Source: Pterois miles
Taxonomy: Eukaryota > Chordata > Actinopteri > Perciformes > Scorpaenidae
DNA length: 64,000 nt
NCBI GenBank assembly: GCA_947000775.1
Contig: CAMQGK010000638.1
Span: forward strand, 26,823,501 to 26,887,500
Reading direction: 5' to 3'
Every line of letters begins with the position of its first letter. Positions within the stretch are counted from its first letter, which is position 1. Positions 9,361-21,732 of this stretch are shown here, in pieces. The position numbers and the translations under genes are program-made. The notes below the pieces were generated by a model. That model did no database searches. It saw only the letters and a list, made by a program, of their open reading frames with translations, and had not been told where the DNA came from.

Positions 9361-11201
9361 AAAATGTGGTTGCTTGCAATAATCAGAAAACACTAAATCT
9401 TGAAGGGACTGAGTTTGACGAGGAGACGCTAATGATACTATCATGCAAATAAATAATCAAGGAACTGTTTTAAAACGGGGACGTGTGAGTTTTTCTTTTT
9501 GAACTGAAGCTAAACTGACTTATAAAGGTCACCTAACCCTGAGGGACGATTGACTCTTGTATAATGTTTTCATTTAGTATTTGCATGTCAGACTTTGGGC
9601 AGCAATTAGCACTGTTGTAGGTTTGATTCCAACTTGGGGCTCTTCTGGGTGGAGTTTGCATGTTCTCCTCGTGTTAGCGTGGGTTAATTGTTGACTCTAA
9701 TTCTCCCGTAGCTGTGAATGGTTGTCTGTCTCCATGTGTCAGCCCTGTTATAGTCTGGTGACCAATTCAGGGTGAACCTCACCTTCACCCAATGTCAGCT
9801 GGGGTCGGCTCCAGGTCCCTGAATAGGAGAAGCAGTTACAGATAATGGATGGATGGATTGCTTTCATTATGCGCCATTAGCTTCCCTATCTGACATATGA
9901 GAAAAGACCATTTGCAATCACTGAATTTAAGGCCAGGTGTTTATCATTATTCTGTGACCTGGATCATACCTTGAAGATCCTGTTGGGTTTAGGCAATGCT
10001 TAGGTGTCACAGAGATGATATGTGAAGGTAAGGGCTAAGGGTGGTTTATCTTAAGGTAAGGAAAAACAGTTCAGATTACAGAAGTGCAGCTGTATCTAAA
10101 TAATGGGCTTCAAAATAATAACAGTGTCATGACAAAGCAGACAATACCTGATTGGCTATTGATGACAGTCACTTGCAGGTCCACTTTTCTGACTTGGTAG
10201 CTAATTAACATTAATTCCTGGACTTTGCCAAACTCTGTTTTCAGCAGACATTTTGTTGTTTTGTGGCTAAAGTCTTGATAAGCAAATGACCCTGCAGAGG
10301 GATGTCAGCGTGCATCTGAATACTTGGTATCATGTTAACTCTATGTCATAGTGGTGCAAAACAGCTGCAGTTAAAGTTTTAGGTTCTCAAACAAAACGTC
10401 TGCATTCTCATCAAATGATGGTCCATAATATAGAAGATAGGGCTGCAGGATTTTAAGAAAATATCTGATTATCTAACATCTGACTGATACTGCAATTGCG
10501 ACACAATTTTTAGAGATGTTAGAGAGAATGATAAGGTTGACATTACTCTCATTTTCACTGAAAAGCAGAGCAGTTTACGCAACAGAAGTGTTCGCCATCA
10601 GTCACCAACAAATGCAATTCCTGCAGAAATCTCCAAATGTCAAAAGATTTAGATATAATGTTCACTATACACTTTTACAATTAATTTTTAAATAATTCAT
10701 TAATTAGTGTCAGCATCAGTGTGTTAGATCCTGATAGGCAAAGGTGGCACCTTAGCAGCCTCTGCCATCAGTGTATGAATATATGTGTGAATGGGTGATG
10801 TGCATCACCATTTACCGTCTGTTGACCTAAAGACCCCCCTGTGAATGAAGCAGCCCTATTTTATAGTACACTTTTATGGTCCCTTCATAGCCTACTGTTG
10901 TAAAATTCCCTGTCCTCTGCTCTTTGCTTCTGAGAAGATTTGTACATAAAAAAAACCTCCATTACAGCTAAAAAGTGCAGGAAACTTGCATTTTTAATGA
11001 GCGGTCAAAAGAATTTTGACAATCCATATATTACTCTTCAAATATATAAAGGTTTAAATGGTCCAACAGTACAAACAAGTGTAAAACAACAATTGTGCTT
11101 CATAAACAATGTGCATTTTGTTGATAAAGTCCTCTGTCATCAATTCTTCATTCTTCCTTAGCAGCGAAAATGTAGTCCTGACTGATGGCGCTCTCAGCCA
11201 A
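9361..11201. other. Intergenic gap between convergent phc1 and styk1
   Basis: It holds a SINE-like repeat at about 9596-9870. The remainder is AT-rich unique-looking sequence without a supported gene. Minus-strand ATTAAA at 10998-10993 is a possible styk1 poly(A) signal about 205 nt past its stop. Confidence 0.5.
9596..9870 (+). mobile_element. Widespread fish SINE-like repeat
   Basis: It contains the familiar strings ggagtttgcatgttctcc, gtctgtctccatgtgtcagc and ggtcggctccaggtccc. It ends in a gatggatgga tail. I recognise it as a common fish repeat but do not assign a family name. Confidence 0.7.
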
Positions 11202-11397
11202 TCAGAGCACAGCATAGTTGTAAGCCTCTCCATATCCCGCCTCCCTCAGGTACTTCTCGATGTCTAGTGGTTCTGGGACTCTGAGAACTGTCCTCCCATT
11301 GGCTGATTTCTCTCCCACCTGAAGCGTTGTAATGAGCTCCGACGTCGATGGACGTTGATCGGGGCGCCAATGGCAGCAGGCCTCAATAAGGGAGTAC
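11202..11397 (-). CDS. styk1: styk1 terminal exon with stop
   Basis: Acceptor cacactccgcag. It encodes YSLIEACCHWRPDQRPS, LRVPEPLDIEKYL and the terminal YNYAVL, then TGA (11204-11202). Confidence 0.92.
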
Positions 11398-14300
11398 CTG
11401 CGGAGTGTGAGGTAACGTTAAAACACTGACACGCAAAACCAACAAACTAAACACTTTACTCATGTTTCGTCGATGTGTCGTCATCGGCTGTTGGAACCAA
11501 CCGCTAACGGTTAACGTTAACACTTAAGCTGACGTAACGTTAACCGCTAACATTAACGGTAAGCTTAACGTTAGTCGATAGCATTTGCTAACATTAACGG
11601 TTAATGTAAAGGGAGTTAACGTTACGTTAAACTTAGAGCAAATTAGTCATTTGCCTCGGCTAAAGGAAACAACGAAACCAAAGTGCGCAGACATTTCGGC
11701 TAACGTTAACTACTTTATGTTTGACGTAACTGTCAGCAGCTAGCTGGTTTGCTAGCTAAGTTAGGCGATGTTACGTTAATTTAGATGTACTTCCTGTTTA
11801 ACTTCCGGGTCTGGAAAAGATTTTTTTTAAACCTTAATCTTTATTTAACAATATCAACAACAACAAATAAACTGGCTAGATTTTCTGAAGCCTGAAAACA
11901 GAGCCACGAGGAGGTGCAGAAATCTAGTTTTCTCTTTTTTAATTACAATATGCTGAAAGGTCATTATTGAATGATGCCAAAAATATTCTGCCTATTGCAG
12001 GTTTAACTGTCACCATCATTTTTAGATGTGAGATGTTGTCGATGATGGGAAATCATAACCGTCATTAACAGCATTGTGTGAGCACTGAAGTGAGGAATCG
12101 ACATGCTCTATGATTACAAAGACCCTTGCGTATTGGTATTTCCTCCATGCAAAGTTGATGCTCTACAGCATTATCAGAGCAGTTTTTTCTGTTGGTCTTA
12201 CAGTGAGTTGGAACAGGTGGCTGGCCGTTTGAGATGCTTCCCTCTTTGCAGATACTGCAGAAGTTCAGTCGCCATGATCTTGGCAAATGGTGGGTCACCT
12301 GTATACATAGGAGTATTCACAGACATTTAGGTAATATTAATCTACATTTCTTAAAAAAAAATGTTGTGTAGTATCTTATTTGGCTGTATAATTAACTCAC
12401 CCCTGTTGTATGAAAGGGAGGTCATATTTAGTCTTATAATCAAAATTTCAACATTTTACTTAAATGTTATGCAGTCCTATGATTCCCAAAATAAACACCT
12501 TCCGTTTAAGGTATACCTACAATAGAATTTAAAAGCACCCACCCAATGTGACCATTTCATAGAGCAGGATACCAAAGGACCATCTGTCAAGAAAGAGTAA
12601 GAGAAGGGCATTATGTTTAGATAGGGATATGATCTTGGTCTGAGATTAAACTATAGTATACAGGTGCAAATTCACATATAAGTGCATGCTTTTATTATCT
12701 CCTGTGAAGGGAGACACTGGAATCAACATTTACATAATTCAAACACACTTATGGTCAGTTAGTCTTCATTGTGCACCAGGGATTCATTACCCAGCATGGT
12801 TTGATTTTTGGAATGTCAAATGATTATTATATGTGTGCTTTTTCTTCTGTTGATGTGATATAGTAATATTACACACGGTGGTGAAACATGCTGTTCAGTA
12901 CAAACCTAGTTATATTAATGTAATCAAGTTTATTCAACATCCTGATATTAACTGGGATAATAATCAAGCTCCTGCTCTGGCTGGGACATTTCAATGATAT
13001 ACTTTATATTCAGTCATCTTCATTGTATTATTTAATATTCTGACAGATTGCTTGGACACTTACACGTCACTGCTCTGACTGATGGCTCTTCTGCTCAGCA
13101 CTTCAGGTGCCTGCCACTTCCTCATCTCCATGTCCTCTACTGCCCCCAGTGAAGCAGCCCGCGTTCTCCTGCGGTAGGCTGAGCCCAATCCCCACAGCTT
13201 CACTGTCAGATCTCCACCAACCAGAACACTGCGAGCTCTCACGTTGCCATGGATGCAGCTCTGACTGTGCAGGTACTCCTAGAAAATGTTCGGATAGAGA
13301 CAGGGTAATAGAGGGATGTGGAAGTTTTAGTACCTGGCTGTGGAATAGTAGAAAAATAAGTCTTTTAAGGACACAAAAAAAAACACTGAAATTAATGATA
13401 ATGACACGCATAATGGTTTCATTCATATTTTTTTCCAGAAGTCGCATTATTAGTATTTTGTTTAACAACATGACCTTAACCTGAAGAGGGAGCATACTTT
13501 TGTCTATACTATAGACCAGGGGTGTCCAAACTTTTGGCAAAGAGGGCCATATTTGGTGAGGTTAAAATGTGTGGGGGCCGACCATTCAGCCTGACACTCT
13601 TTGAACCATTAACATAACAGAATAACAGGTATCTTATTGGAGGCCATATCGACCTGTGTATCAGCCCTTCTTTCATTTCAACTGAACATCAAAAATCAAA
13701 AAACAAAAATATATTTGATTTAGAGTCAGATATCAAACACGAAATTTATGTCAATTTTAGACTTGGATCAAAAATATGAAATGGAAAAATGAGTGCTGGA
13801 CCAAAGTAGATTTTAATATTTAATGTTGAGTATTTGTATATTTGTTTCTTAAGACCCTAATGTTGTTATCAATAAATATGAAGACAGTTTAGTTTGTTAT
13901 ACGAGAGCCAGTTTGATTGTCAGTTGAAAAACAAGAACTAATGATCCCTGATTTGAACAGACTCAGAGCATATTCATTAAAAAAAAAAAAATAGAAGTGA
14001 TTCACCTCAGAAGACTAAACATATAACTTGTCCGCACTAATGTGAAGGGTGGCTCTGAGATCTGGACTACAGTCAGTAGACCAGGTCTGGCTCTAAAGCA
14101 GTGGTTCTGATGCGCAGACGTCACGCAGGTGAGAGTCTCTTAATCTGGTCCTCAGGCGGTTCTTGGACGTCTTCTTCATGTATGTGGAGCCAAACGAGCT
14201 CAGCATTTTATGAGCAACTGTTTGAATCTCTGGGAACCTGCCTTCATCCAGCTGACGGTAAAAGTTGACAAAGGGAGCCGTTGGTGCCGACCGCGACTCT

Positions 14301-17300
14301 CCGCATCACACTGCAGCTCAATGCGGTCCAGCTGGAGGAGGTCTGGAGTGTCGTCGGAGAACGGAGAGTTAAAAAGCCTGATCTCCTTTTCAACAGCTGC
14401 AAAATCCCGAAAGCGGCGCTAGAACTCCTCAGCCAGAGATGAGGGGTCTGCTGCATACCTCCTCAATTGCACACCGATATCGTGGCGGGCCGCATATTGT
14501 TGATTATATGACAAAGGCTGCGGGCCGGTGGAAATTTGAACACGGGCCGCAATTGGCCCGCGGGCCGGACTTTGGACATGCCTGCTATAGACTGTTTTGC
14601 TCTATAATGGAAACATAAGATGAAAGCTGAGAGACTTTTGTTTGCCACCAAATCATAATAAATGAGGACATGGAGTCATAATATGAATGTGGTCTCTTTT
14701 CCAAATGATTCTCACAAATACTGTGTGTTGGTGCATGAAGCAGTGAGACAGGCAGACAGACATACAGACAGCAGTTTAACCAACCAAAGCAGAGGCCACT
14801 TGTCCTGCCATGGTGAAGATCCTCTTCTCTGTCATGTGACATGATGAATCTGAACCCAAGTTATCCTTCAGGGGGAGAGGAGGAGAGGAAAGGAAAGAGA
14901 AAACATGTTAATATTATTATTGCCGGTCTCCTTATGGTCAGACAGTATGAATCAGACTACCAGACCTGTCTTTTATTTAATGTCATGTACCTCTCCCTCT
15001 GTCTGCATTCATAATCAGCTACTACACTGGACTATATGTCAGGCTTGTAATATATTGTACCTGCCACTGTCAAGTAAATGTGGATGCTGGAGTCTCTCCC
15101 TTTCAGTAGTAGTAGGCTATATTGGCCTATACTGCCCCACAAAGGCAAAGTGTAGTAATTACTTTAACTACAGTATATTTTAAACCAAATAATTATCCTG
15201 TTTTTTAAAATCTATTGAATAGCATTCTGGTTTTCCATTTACAAAGTTTTAAAGTGCTTTAGGGCTATGATTTTACAGAGGCCTCTTTGTGTTTTCCTGC
15301 CCATTTAGATATTCAAAACTTTCATCACCAGTTTCCAGCTTGAAATAAGCTGATTCAGTTTATTGCCTTCTGAAATGAGCACATGCAATACAGTTTGTAA
15401 TGTAAACCACAGTGTAAACGTGTCTCTGAATATTGTCTTCTTTGTTTTGGTAATTAATAGATTACTGTACCTGTCGACATCTCCACAGGTACCCCAGCAG
15501 GTCTCTGTGCTTCAGCTCCTCCACCACAATCATTAGGGGCGACTGCACTGAAACAACGCCCAGCAGCTCAGGTAGGAAGGGGTGCCGCCCCAGTCCTGAC
15601 ATGAACGAAGCAAAACCCAAAAAGTGCTGCTTCTCACTGCTGTTTGCTGTTTCTGAGGAAGAGTTAAAAACTTTTATTAACCAGGGAAGTTTCACCGAGG
15701 AGCAGTGCGCTCTTTTTCAATAAAACCCTACTTCACATATACACAGATACTATACTGCATATTTAGTTTTTTTTTTTTTTTACAAGAATATAACATTACA
15801 TTCTTTTATCTGACACGCCTTAAAAAATAAGGCTTCTATGCCATCAATCATTTGTAGTTTTTCAGTGTGGAAAGTTGTGCTCTGACATACTTGCCACCTT
15901 CAGACCTCATAAAGAAAGAAAAGAAAGAAAGAAAGAAAGATATTCCTTTATTAGTCCCACAGTGGGGAAATTCAGTTTTACACTCTGTTGTTCACACAGT
16001 ACATACATAAATAGGGAGGATTTCAAAAAGTGGGGGATCTGGGGGTCCTCCCCAGAAAAAAATGTAAGTTGTATTTTAGAGACTTTGATTCTTGCATTCT
16101 GGTGACTTTTACAGAATGAAAATCGTACTTTTAATAATTTAATAATTCTCAGGAAAGAAAACTGAATAATTCGCCCCTCTGGTGTGAACTTGTGTGAATC
16201 TCTGGCATAAATGAATATTTCTCAGTTTTTATTCATTGATTCATTTTTTGCCCCTGCTTGAGTAGATTCTTTCTTTCTTTTAGTACTCCATTTCTCTGTC
16301 CGTCTCTTACACTCTGAAGGCCCACTGCACGACAACGGCAACACCCTGAAACCCCGTTATTTCCGATGGCTTGCACCACGCCACGACGGTTGTTCGCTGC
16401 ATCGAGCAAAGCCCAACTTTAGGCTCTGCATGCAGCTCAAACCACATTGTGTCGTGAGCATTTCTTGCACTGGGAAACTACATTTAGTGTAGCTCTGTTG
16501 TTGTCTGGATGGAAACAGTAGGGCTTATACACGTCACACATTGCTAGAAACAGGTTGAGATAAGGAAAAGGAAAAAAATGTGTTAAGAGTAGTCATAAAT
16601 CTGGAGAAATACAGGATAATTGTGACCCCAGAAGGAAACTGGGAGAGGGCCATTAAATACAAGAGTCTCCCAGGAAAACCAAGAGGGTGGGCAAATATGG
16701 CGCCTAGGTGAAGCAAAGCTAAGCCCATTATAAAAAGTCGAAAACTCTTAGTATCTGTAAGCCAGTTATCAGACCATTCCTCATATCTCCCTGTTGCTAA
16801 GAAGAAAGCAAAACAAAACATTTATCTGCACTTCTTCAGCAGAAATGCAGTAAGCAGCTGGACCTCTCTGTACAGCCCACTGTACCTTTCAGCACCCTCA
16901 GGGTGACATCCCTGTTGTCCATGCGGGCTCTATAGAGGCTGACTGTGTCATTAGGCTTGATGGAGAAGGACAGTGGCAGGACGGTGACCTGGCTGAAGGC
17001 TCCATGATGCCTCTCTGTGGACATCTGTGGTACTGCAGCTAGAGTTGGCTTGACATTCTGCTGCACTCGTTGAACTGACATTGGCAGCTCCTCATGTTCC
17101 AGTGGGTCTATGCCTGGGGGTGCTATTGAGACAGAGATGAACAGAGCAGATTAATAGTGTAGTTCTTTGGAAAACTGAGTTACAGTGAAAACTGCAACTT
17201 AATGATGCTTGCTCACCATCAATGCCCTGCAGGTGATGTCTGTGGCTGTTCCTTTGTGTGTGTCTGTGTGATGAGCTGTGGTAGCGTTGAGGGGCTGTGG

Positions 17301-20300
17301 TGTGTGTCCGCTTGCGTTCAGGACAATACCTCAGTAAGAGCAGGGCCAGTAAGGTGACCAGGGTTCCCAGGAGCAGCAGCGTGGGGACGATGATCACCGC
17401 CTGCAAATGCTCCCTTACAACTGAGAGAGAAACATAGACAGTCGTGTAAATTTCAGGTACATGAGGAGGCAATGCATTTTCAAGACTTTATAGTATCAGG
17501 TTTTTTAAAAAAAATCCTCAGTAGGAATGTCCCCCTTTAACCCTCTGAGACCCACAATAGACCGCGTCATTCTAGTTACAAATCAGAAGTAAAAATAAAT
17601 TCTTGTTTTTTTTAAATATTTTTAATGAATTGCAAGTGTATAGTTTATAAGGGTTTTCAACATTATGATAGAAGTATATAATTGGCATCCCCATGCTCTA
17701 TTATGTCTCATAAGTTGTTGCAGCAATTTTTGGACTGATGCCATTTGTTACACAGATTTGGTGCTAAATTTAACCATTTTTTTACCACTGGAGAATTTAT
17801 AAAAATGATTAAAAATACCACGTTAAGACATCAAGACCTCGAGGAACACCACAGAAAAAGCCATGCTGTGATTTGGTGTCAAAATCTTTTGACATTTTGA
17901 GATTTCTGTAAGAACTGCATTTTTTGGTGATTGGATGGTGAACACTTGTGTTATGTAAACTACTCAGAAACCTCCTTATTGTCAGTCTATCTAGTAAAGG
18001 CATCCATCATCTGAATGCTCCAGGTCTCTAGTTGGTGGCTGTAAAGTTTCATGAGGCTGTGATTATCGTAGAGGTCACCACATATACAGTTATACATGCA
18101 TATACATTATACAGTGAGGTCAAGTTTCACAACATGGTCTCACTACAATGAAATGGCTCCTATGGGGACTAACATCATCACACATGATTACAGCTGGATT
18201 CATTGGATCCACAAGAGTCTCAGCTTTACAGTGATACACAATTTATGTACTTAAAGACTGTTTATGGACCTTATTATTATTAATATTCAAATACACCATT
18301 TCAATATGGGTGAAAATGACGCATTTATATTGCATTCAAATATCTGCATGGTTTTTGCCCCAGTCTACATGTGATTATCTTAAAGTGGGCATGTGGGTAC
18401 CCATAGAAATCATTTACATTCACATATCTGGAGGTCAGAGGTCAAGAAACCCTTTGGAAAATGGCTGTGCCAGTTTTTCCGCGCTAAAATTTAGCCCAAC
18501 TTTGGAGCGTTATTTATTATCCTTCCTGACAAGTTAGCATGACATGGTTGGTACTGATGGATTCCTTAGATTTTGTAGTTTCTTTGGGAGAGCCCCCTAA
18601 CCGTAAAACCAACTACAGCCTCTGAATGACAGTGGACTTGTCAATTAGTTGACAAGTCAGCTATTTTGATCTCAGTCAACTAAGTTTTCTTTAGTTGATT
18701 GGTCTTTTTTGTGCTTTTTAATGCTGAATGACTTATTTCCACAACACTTATGAGCACATCTTTGGTAAAGACAAGATTTAAAGTGTTGACAACAAAAATA
18801 AAAGTAAGTTTTAAATTGCATGATTGCAATCATTGTCTATGTCAGCAATTAAATCATCAATTCCCGGTCAAAAAAGTGGAGACCCTCAGGACTTCACACC
18901 GTTCAGTTATAGCTTAATCGTCTATTTGGGCACACAGCTAGCCCTGTTACTTTATTTTTGTCACTCTGATATGACTGTGGCATGTGGACAGCATTTAGCA
19001 CAACTGCTCGTCATTGTCATGCTATGCGTTGCTGTCTGCCTCACTGGGCTGATTTGGAGACAGCTCATAACTGTCTTAAAAGCATTGTCAGCATAACACA
19101 ATTAGGCTGTAATTAGCCAGTAAGACTGTCCTGAGCCACTAGAATGAGTCATACAATGACATTCAGAGATTCAGACGGCTGATTCACTGATTGCATCCAT
19201 TTCCCTGTTGAGCCACTGAACCACTTTTTTGATAGCTGTGCGTAGCAGGAAATTCATTAATGTTTTCCTGGTTGCACATGGTTTTACTCATTATTACATT
19301 ATGTTCGCTTTAACTCCTTCACTGAACTTCCCTGGGTGAGTTTGTATTTATTCTTTTTATTACTTTAATTAATTTATGTCTTTTAATATATCATTTACAG
19401 TTAGGTCTATGCTCCATACTGACGCTTCACTGACAACCCTTTTATTACCACACTCTGGCTGTGGACCAGCAACCCCTTGTGTAACATTACTCCAATGCAT
19501 ACCAGCTTACACACCTCCTGATGTTGAAATCCTGATGTGAAAGAAGAAACTGGAATATACTGCAAAGTCACTAGTCTGTGTAAACATCATTTTCTGGTTG
19601 TGCCACATTCTTAGGCGTGGTGATGTATTTGCAGAATGGTGTAAATCATTTCTTGTCGTTCTCATTAAAGACTTGGTTTAAGTTTAACACCTCATCTTCT
19701 ATTGATTTATTGATTCCTATTGTTGTCAGGCTTATAGCTGAGTTGTGCTGGGAAAAAAGAAAGAAAGTCAACAAAAATGAACCAAAACCAACCTGGAGTG
19801 TCTTAACTCAACACAGGACTAAGATGATCTATGAGATCTTAGTAGTAGCGTGCATCATAATGAAGTTTGAAAATACAGTTTAATTCAAAAAGTCCCACAG
19901 AAGTTGATAGAAAGCATTTTCTGGTATGGTTGTTGAAAGGCTCTTAGCTAACATAACTATTAATTGTGTGCTTACAAAGACTTCCCAGCAGTATCTGTGA
20001 CTCATTTGATGGTGTAATCACACATCTCTTAGAGTTTCAGTATTTCATGCGACATTATCTGGAGGCTCATTGTAGTGGCTGGCAGTAGACAGTTTCATAG
20101 TTAAATAAATACAGCAATAATTACACACTTTGTGGTTGTTAAATGCCAGTACATTGTCAGAGCTGGAGAGTTCATTGCAGTTTATTTCTTCAACCCAAAC
20201 GTTTCGTTTGCTGATTGGTTACCAGGGTAAATCATGTGACTGCAGGTCTCATGTCAGCATGAGCTCAGCAGACGTCTTTCTGTTGTTTGCCTCTGTACTT

Positions 20301-21732
20301 GGTTTACAGCCAGAATTAGATAGCTGCTGGTGTTTAATGACAGCACACAGTAGGCAGAGAACTGAAAAATTAGACGTTAAAGATGATAAATAACCAAAGG
20401 CAAAATACAAAAAACAGAAAATCAATTAAATGTGAAGATTAAATGTCTCCCAGTATGTGATGGCAGAGGCCTGTTGATTTTTTAAACGTCTCCTGCTGAT
20501 ATATACGGTTAGGAAAGACACCCTTGCAGCAGTTGAGTTCAGCTGGACGGCAGGAGACAACAATGAGCTTTAAAAACAGAGGTATAGAAAAGATGCTGAT
20601 GTGTAGTAACAGAGTAAGACTGAGCAAAAGGCAACAGAGAAAGGGAGGAACCTGTAATCGTGAAGGAGTAAAGGGTGAAAAGGATAAAGTAGGAGGAAAC
20701 TGGAAGATAGCTACAGTAGACTGCGTAGAGGAAGCACGTATAAGGCTGGAACGTGTTCAGTCAGTGTGTTAATTTGTGGCTAAATTGTTCCTCTAATAGT
20801 CAGTATTGCTCCACTCAACTGGCCATTCAAGCGGTGATGTAACCTGGTTGTGGAATACACCTGATTGGTTCCTGAGTTTCTGCTTGTCAATTCAAACAGG
20901 AAACAACATGGCGGTCTGCTCATAAACTTGCTGTTATTCAGTCTAAAAAAATCTACTTCTGAACATTTTAATAAGTAGTGCCACTGCTGAATCTTGTTTC
21001 ATTTAGAAGTAGATCAGCAAGTTTCACAGCTTAGTCTGTGTTTCGTGAGCCGGGTGTGTTGAACTGGATGGGCTCATTTGCATGTTGAGAGTTTTCAAGT
21101 TAATGCAAATACAAACCCTCTCCAACTCACTGCAACACTGCTACCATGCACTGGACGACTACTTCTCCTACTTTCGATAGGAAATCAGTGGAAAGCATTG
21201 ACACCCTCCGTCACTGGGTCTGGTGGAATAACGCTGATAGAGGAGCACTCGCCAGTGAATGGAATCACTGACATGCCCCCTGAAAACGTAATACAGAGCT
21301 GTTCCTTCCCTTTTATTTTGAAAGACCAATAGCCAATGATGAAACTCCAACACTTTGGCTGACCAGTCGTCACTCAGTGACAGACGTTTGCGTTTGTAGT
21401 GCTGGTCTTCTGCATTCTGGCCAAAAAGAGACACGATAGTGTAAAGTACATACCTGAAATATCAGGTTGAGCCAGTATTTATCCCGTAGTCGTTATCGGG
21501 TGGATCTAACATGAGCCAAATACTGGAATAACAGCATTTTTAAGGTTTGCAGAGAGAGCGGAGGAGAAGTAAGGGAAACGAGAGAGGAGTCGGGTTGAAG
21601 ATAAGTATAGGAAGGGAGAAAGTGTAGGTGATGATGAGAAAGAGATGAAGAGTTATGTCCTTACTACAGAGCCTGTCGTCCGGCGCACACAGATTACCGA
21701 CCGTGGAGTTGGATGTGGAGTTGGATGACATG
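11202..21732 (-). CDS. styk1: Serine/threonine/tyrosine kinase-like 1 (STYK1/NOK), complete, 9 coding exons
   Basis: This encodes a single-pass membrane kinase-like protein of 439 residues, close to the roughly 420 I recall for human STYK1. Coding exons in order: 21731-21665, 17420-17217, 17122-16886, 15652-15471, 14865-14785, 13278-13064, 12583-12543, 12298-12202, 11397-11202. All are in phase and total 1320 nt. The N-terminus has two Asn-Ser-Thr sequons (N4, N8), then a membrane segment at about residues 30-52 (AVIIVPTLLLLGTLVTLLAL) followed by RYCPERKR. The kinase-like domain covers about 145-420 and keeps DVWSFGILLYEMVTLG and QAPE. The glycine loop lacks glycines, beta-3 Lys is Arg (R166), HRD is H-G-N (267-269), and DFG is G-L-G (287-289). 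The C-terminal YNYAVL matches the YNYSML-type STYK1 ending. The ATG exon starts one base after its acceptor, so a noncoding first exon must exist. Confidence 0.92.
11419..11775. repeat. Cluster of taacgtta-type motifs in styk1 last intron
   Basis: More than ten short, mostly self-complementary strings built from aacgtta/taacgtt (taacgttaacac, gtaacgttaaccgc, ttaacgttagtc) lie within about 350 bp. It looks like a degenerate simple repeat. Confidence 0.6.
12202..12298 (-). CDS. styk1: styk1 exon 8
   Basis: Acceptor tatacag and donor CACT|gtaaga. It encodes GDPPFAKIMATELLQYLQRG and KHLKRPATCSNS. Confidence 0.9.
12543..12583 (-). CDS. styk1: styk1 exon 7 (VWSFGILLYEMVTLG)
   Basis: A 41-nt exon with acceptor tttcttgacag and donor TTGG|gtgggt. 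It encodes the conserved kinase helix-F segment. Confidence 0.9.
13064..13278 (-). CDS. styk1: styk1 exon 6 (catalytic-loop equivalent)
   Basis: Acceptor ttttctag and donor GACGT|gtaagt. It encodes EYLHSQSCIHGNVRARSVLV, so HRD is HGN and the loop Asn is Ser. KLWGLGSAY stands in place of DFG, and QAPE ends the segment. Confidence 0.92.
13509..14592 (-). mobile_element. hAT transposon remnant with 8-bp TSD and transposase fragment
   Basis: The perfect duplication ctatagac flanks it (13509-13516 and 14585-14592). Inverted termini are caggggtgtccaaact and, at the right end read on minus, caggcatgtccaaag. Minus-strand sequence at about 14440-14080 still reads as the C-terminal part of a hAT transposase (RIELQCDAES, FYRQLDEGRFPEI, KMLSSFGSTY, RTRLRDSHLRD). 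It contains stops and a frame change, so it is dead. It sits in styk1 intron 5. Confidence 0.85.
14785..14865 (-). CDS. styk1: styk1 exon 5
   Basis: An 81-nt in-frame exon between acceptor ccctgaag and the slightly unusual donor gttggt. It encodes DNLGSDSSCHMTEKRIFTMA and GQVASAL, aligning with the TEKQVYHIGKQVLLAL helix of STYK1. Confidence 0.85.
15471..15652 (-). CDS. styk1: styk1 exon 4 (alpha-C to hinge)
   Basis: Acceptor ttcctcag and donor CAG|gtacag. It encodes FLPELLGVVSVQSPLMIVVE and DLLGYLWRCRQ, matching the STYK1 hinge region. Confidence 0.9.
15912..16010 (-). mobile_element. SINE/LINE 3' end fragment with (CTTT)n tail
   Basis: Only the tail and adjacent body are present: GAAA-type repeats, then tattcctttattagtccca and cagtggggaaattcag. 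Confidence 0.7.
16886..17122 (-). CDS. styk1: styk1 exon 3 (start of kinase-like N-lobe)
   Basis: Acceptor ctcaatag and donor AAAG|gtacag. It encodes the linker and N-lobe strands up to VTLRVLK. Arg replaces the usual ATP-anchoring beta-3 lysine, and there is no GxGxxG loop. Confidence 0.9.
17217..17420 (-). CDS. styk1: styk1 exon 2 (transmembrane segment)
   Basis: Acceptor ttctctctcag and donor GATG|gtgagc. It encodes the VIIVPTLLLL membrane helix, a basic stop-transfer stretch, and a His/Ser-rich juxtamembrane segment (RYHSSSHRHTQRNSHRHH). Confidence 0.9.
17421..21664 (-). other. styk1 intron 1
   Basis: Intronic sequence with a hAT remnant at about 18378-18600 and scattered AT-rich DNA. 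I see no supported coding exon. Confidence 0.7.
18378..18600 (-). mobile_element. Diverged hAT-type element fragment
   Basis: It shares catatctggaggtcagaggt and the preceding aaagtgggcatg string with the elements at 1673 and 61726. Neither terminus is recognisable. Confidence 0.6.
21665..21732 (-). CDS. styk1: styk1 first coding exon
   Basis: The minus-strand acceptor tcttcctctccag is followed by C and then ATG (21731-21729). The donor is CTGTA|gtaagg. It encodes MSSNSTSNST, giving two N-glycosylation sequons, and ends CAPDDRLC. Confidence 0.85.

Noticed and set aside
10438..10858. Possible hAT element between tagggctgcagg and gcagcccta
   Set aside because: The ends match, but the flanking 8-mers (atagaaga, ttttatag) are not a duplication and the interior is not shared with other copies here.
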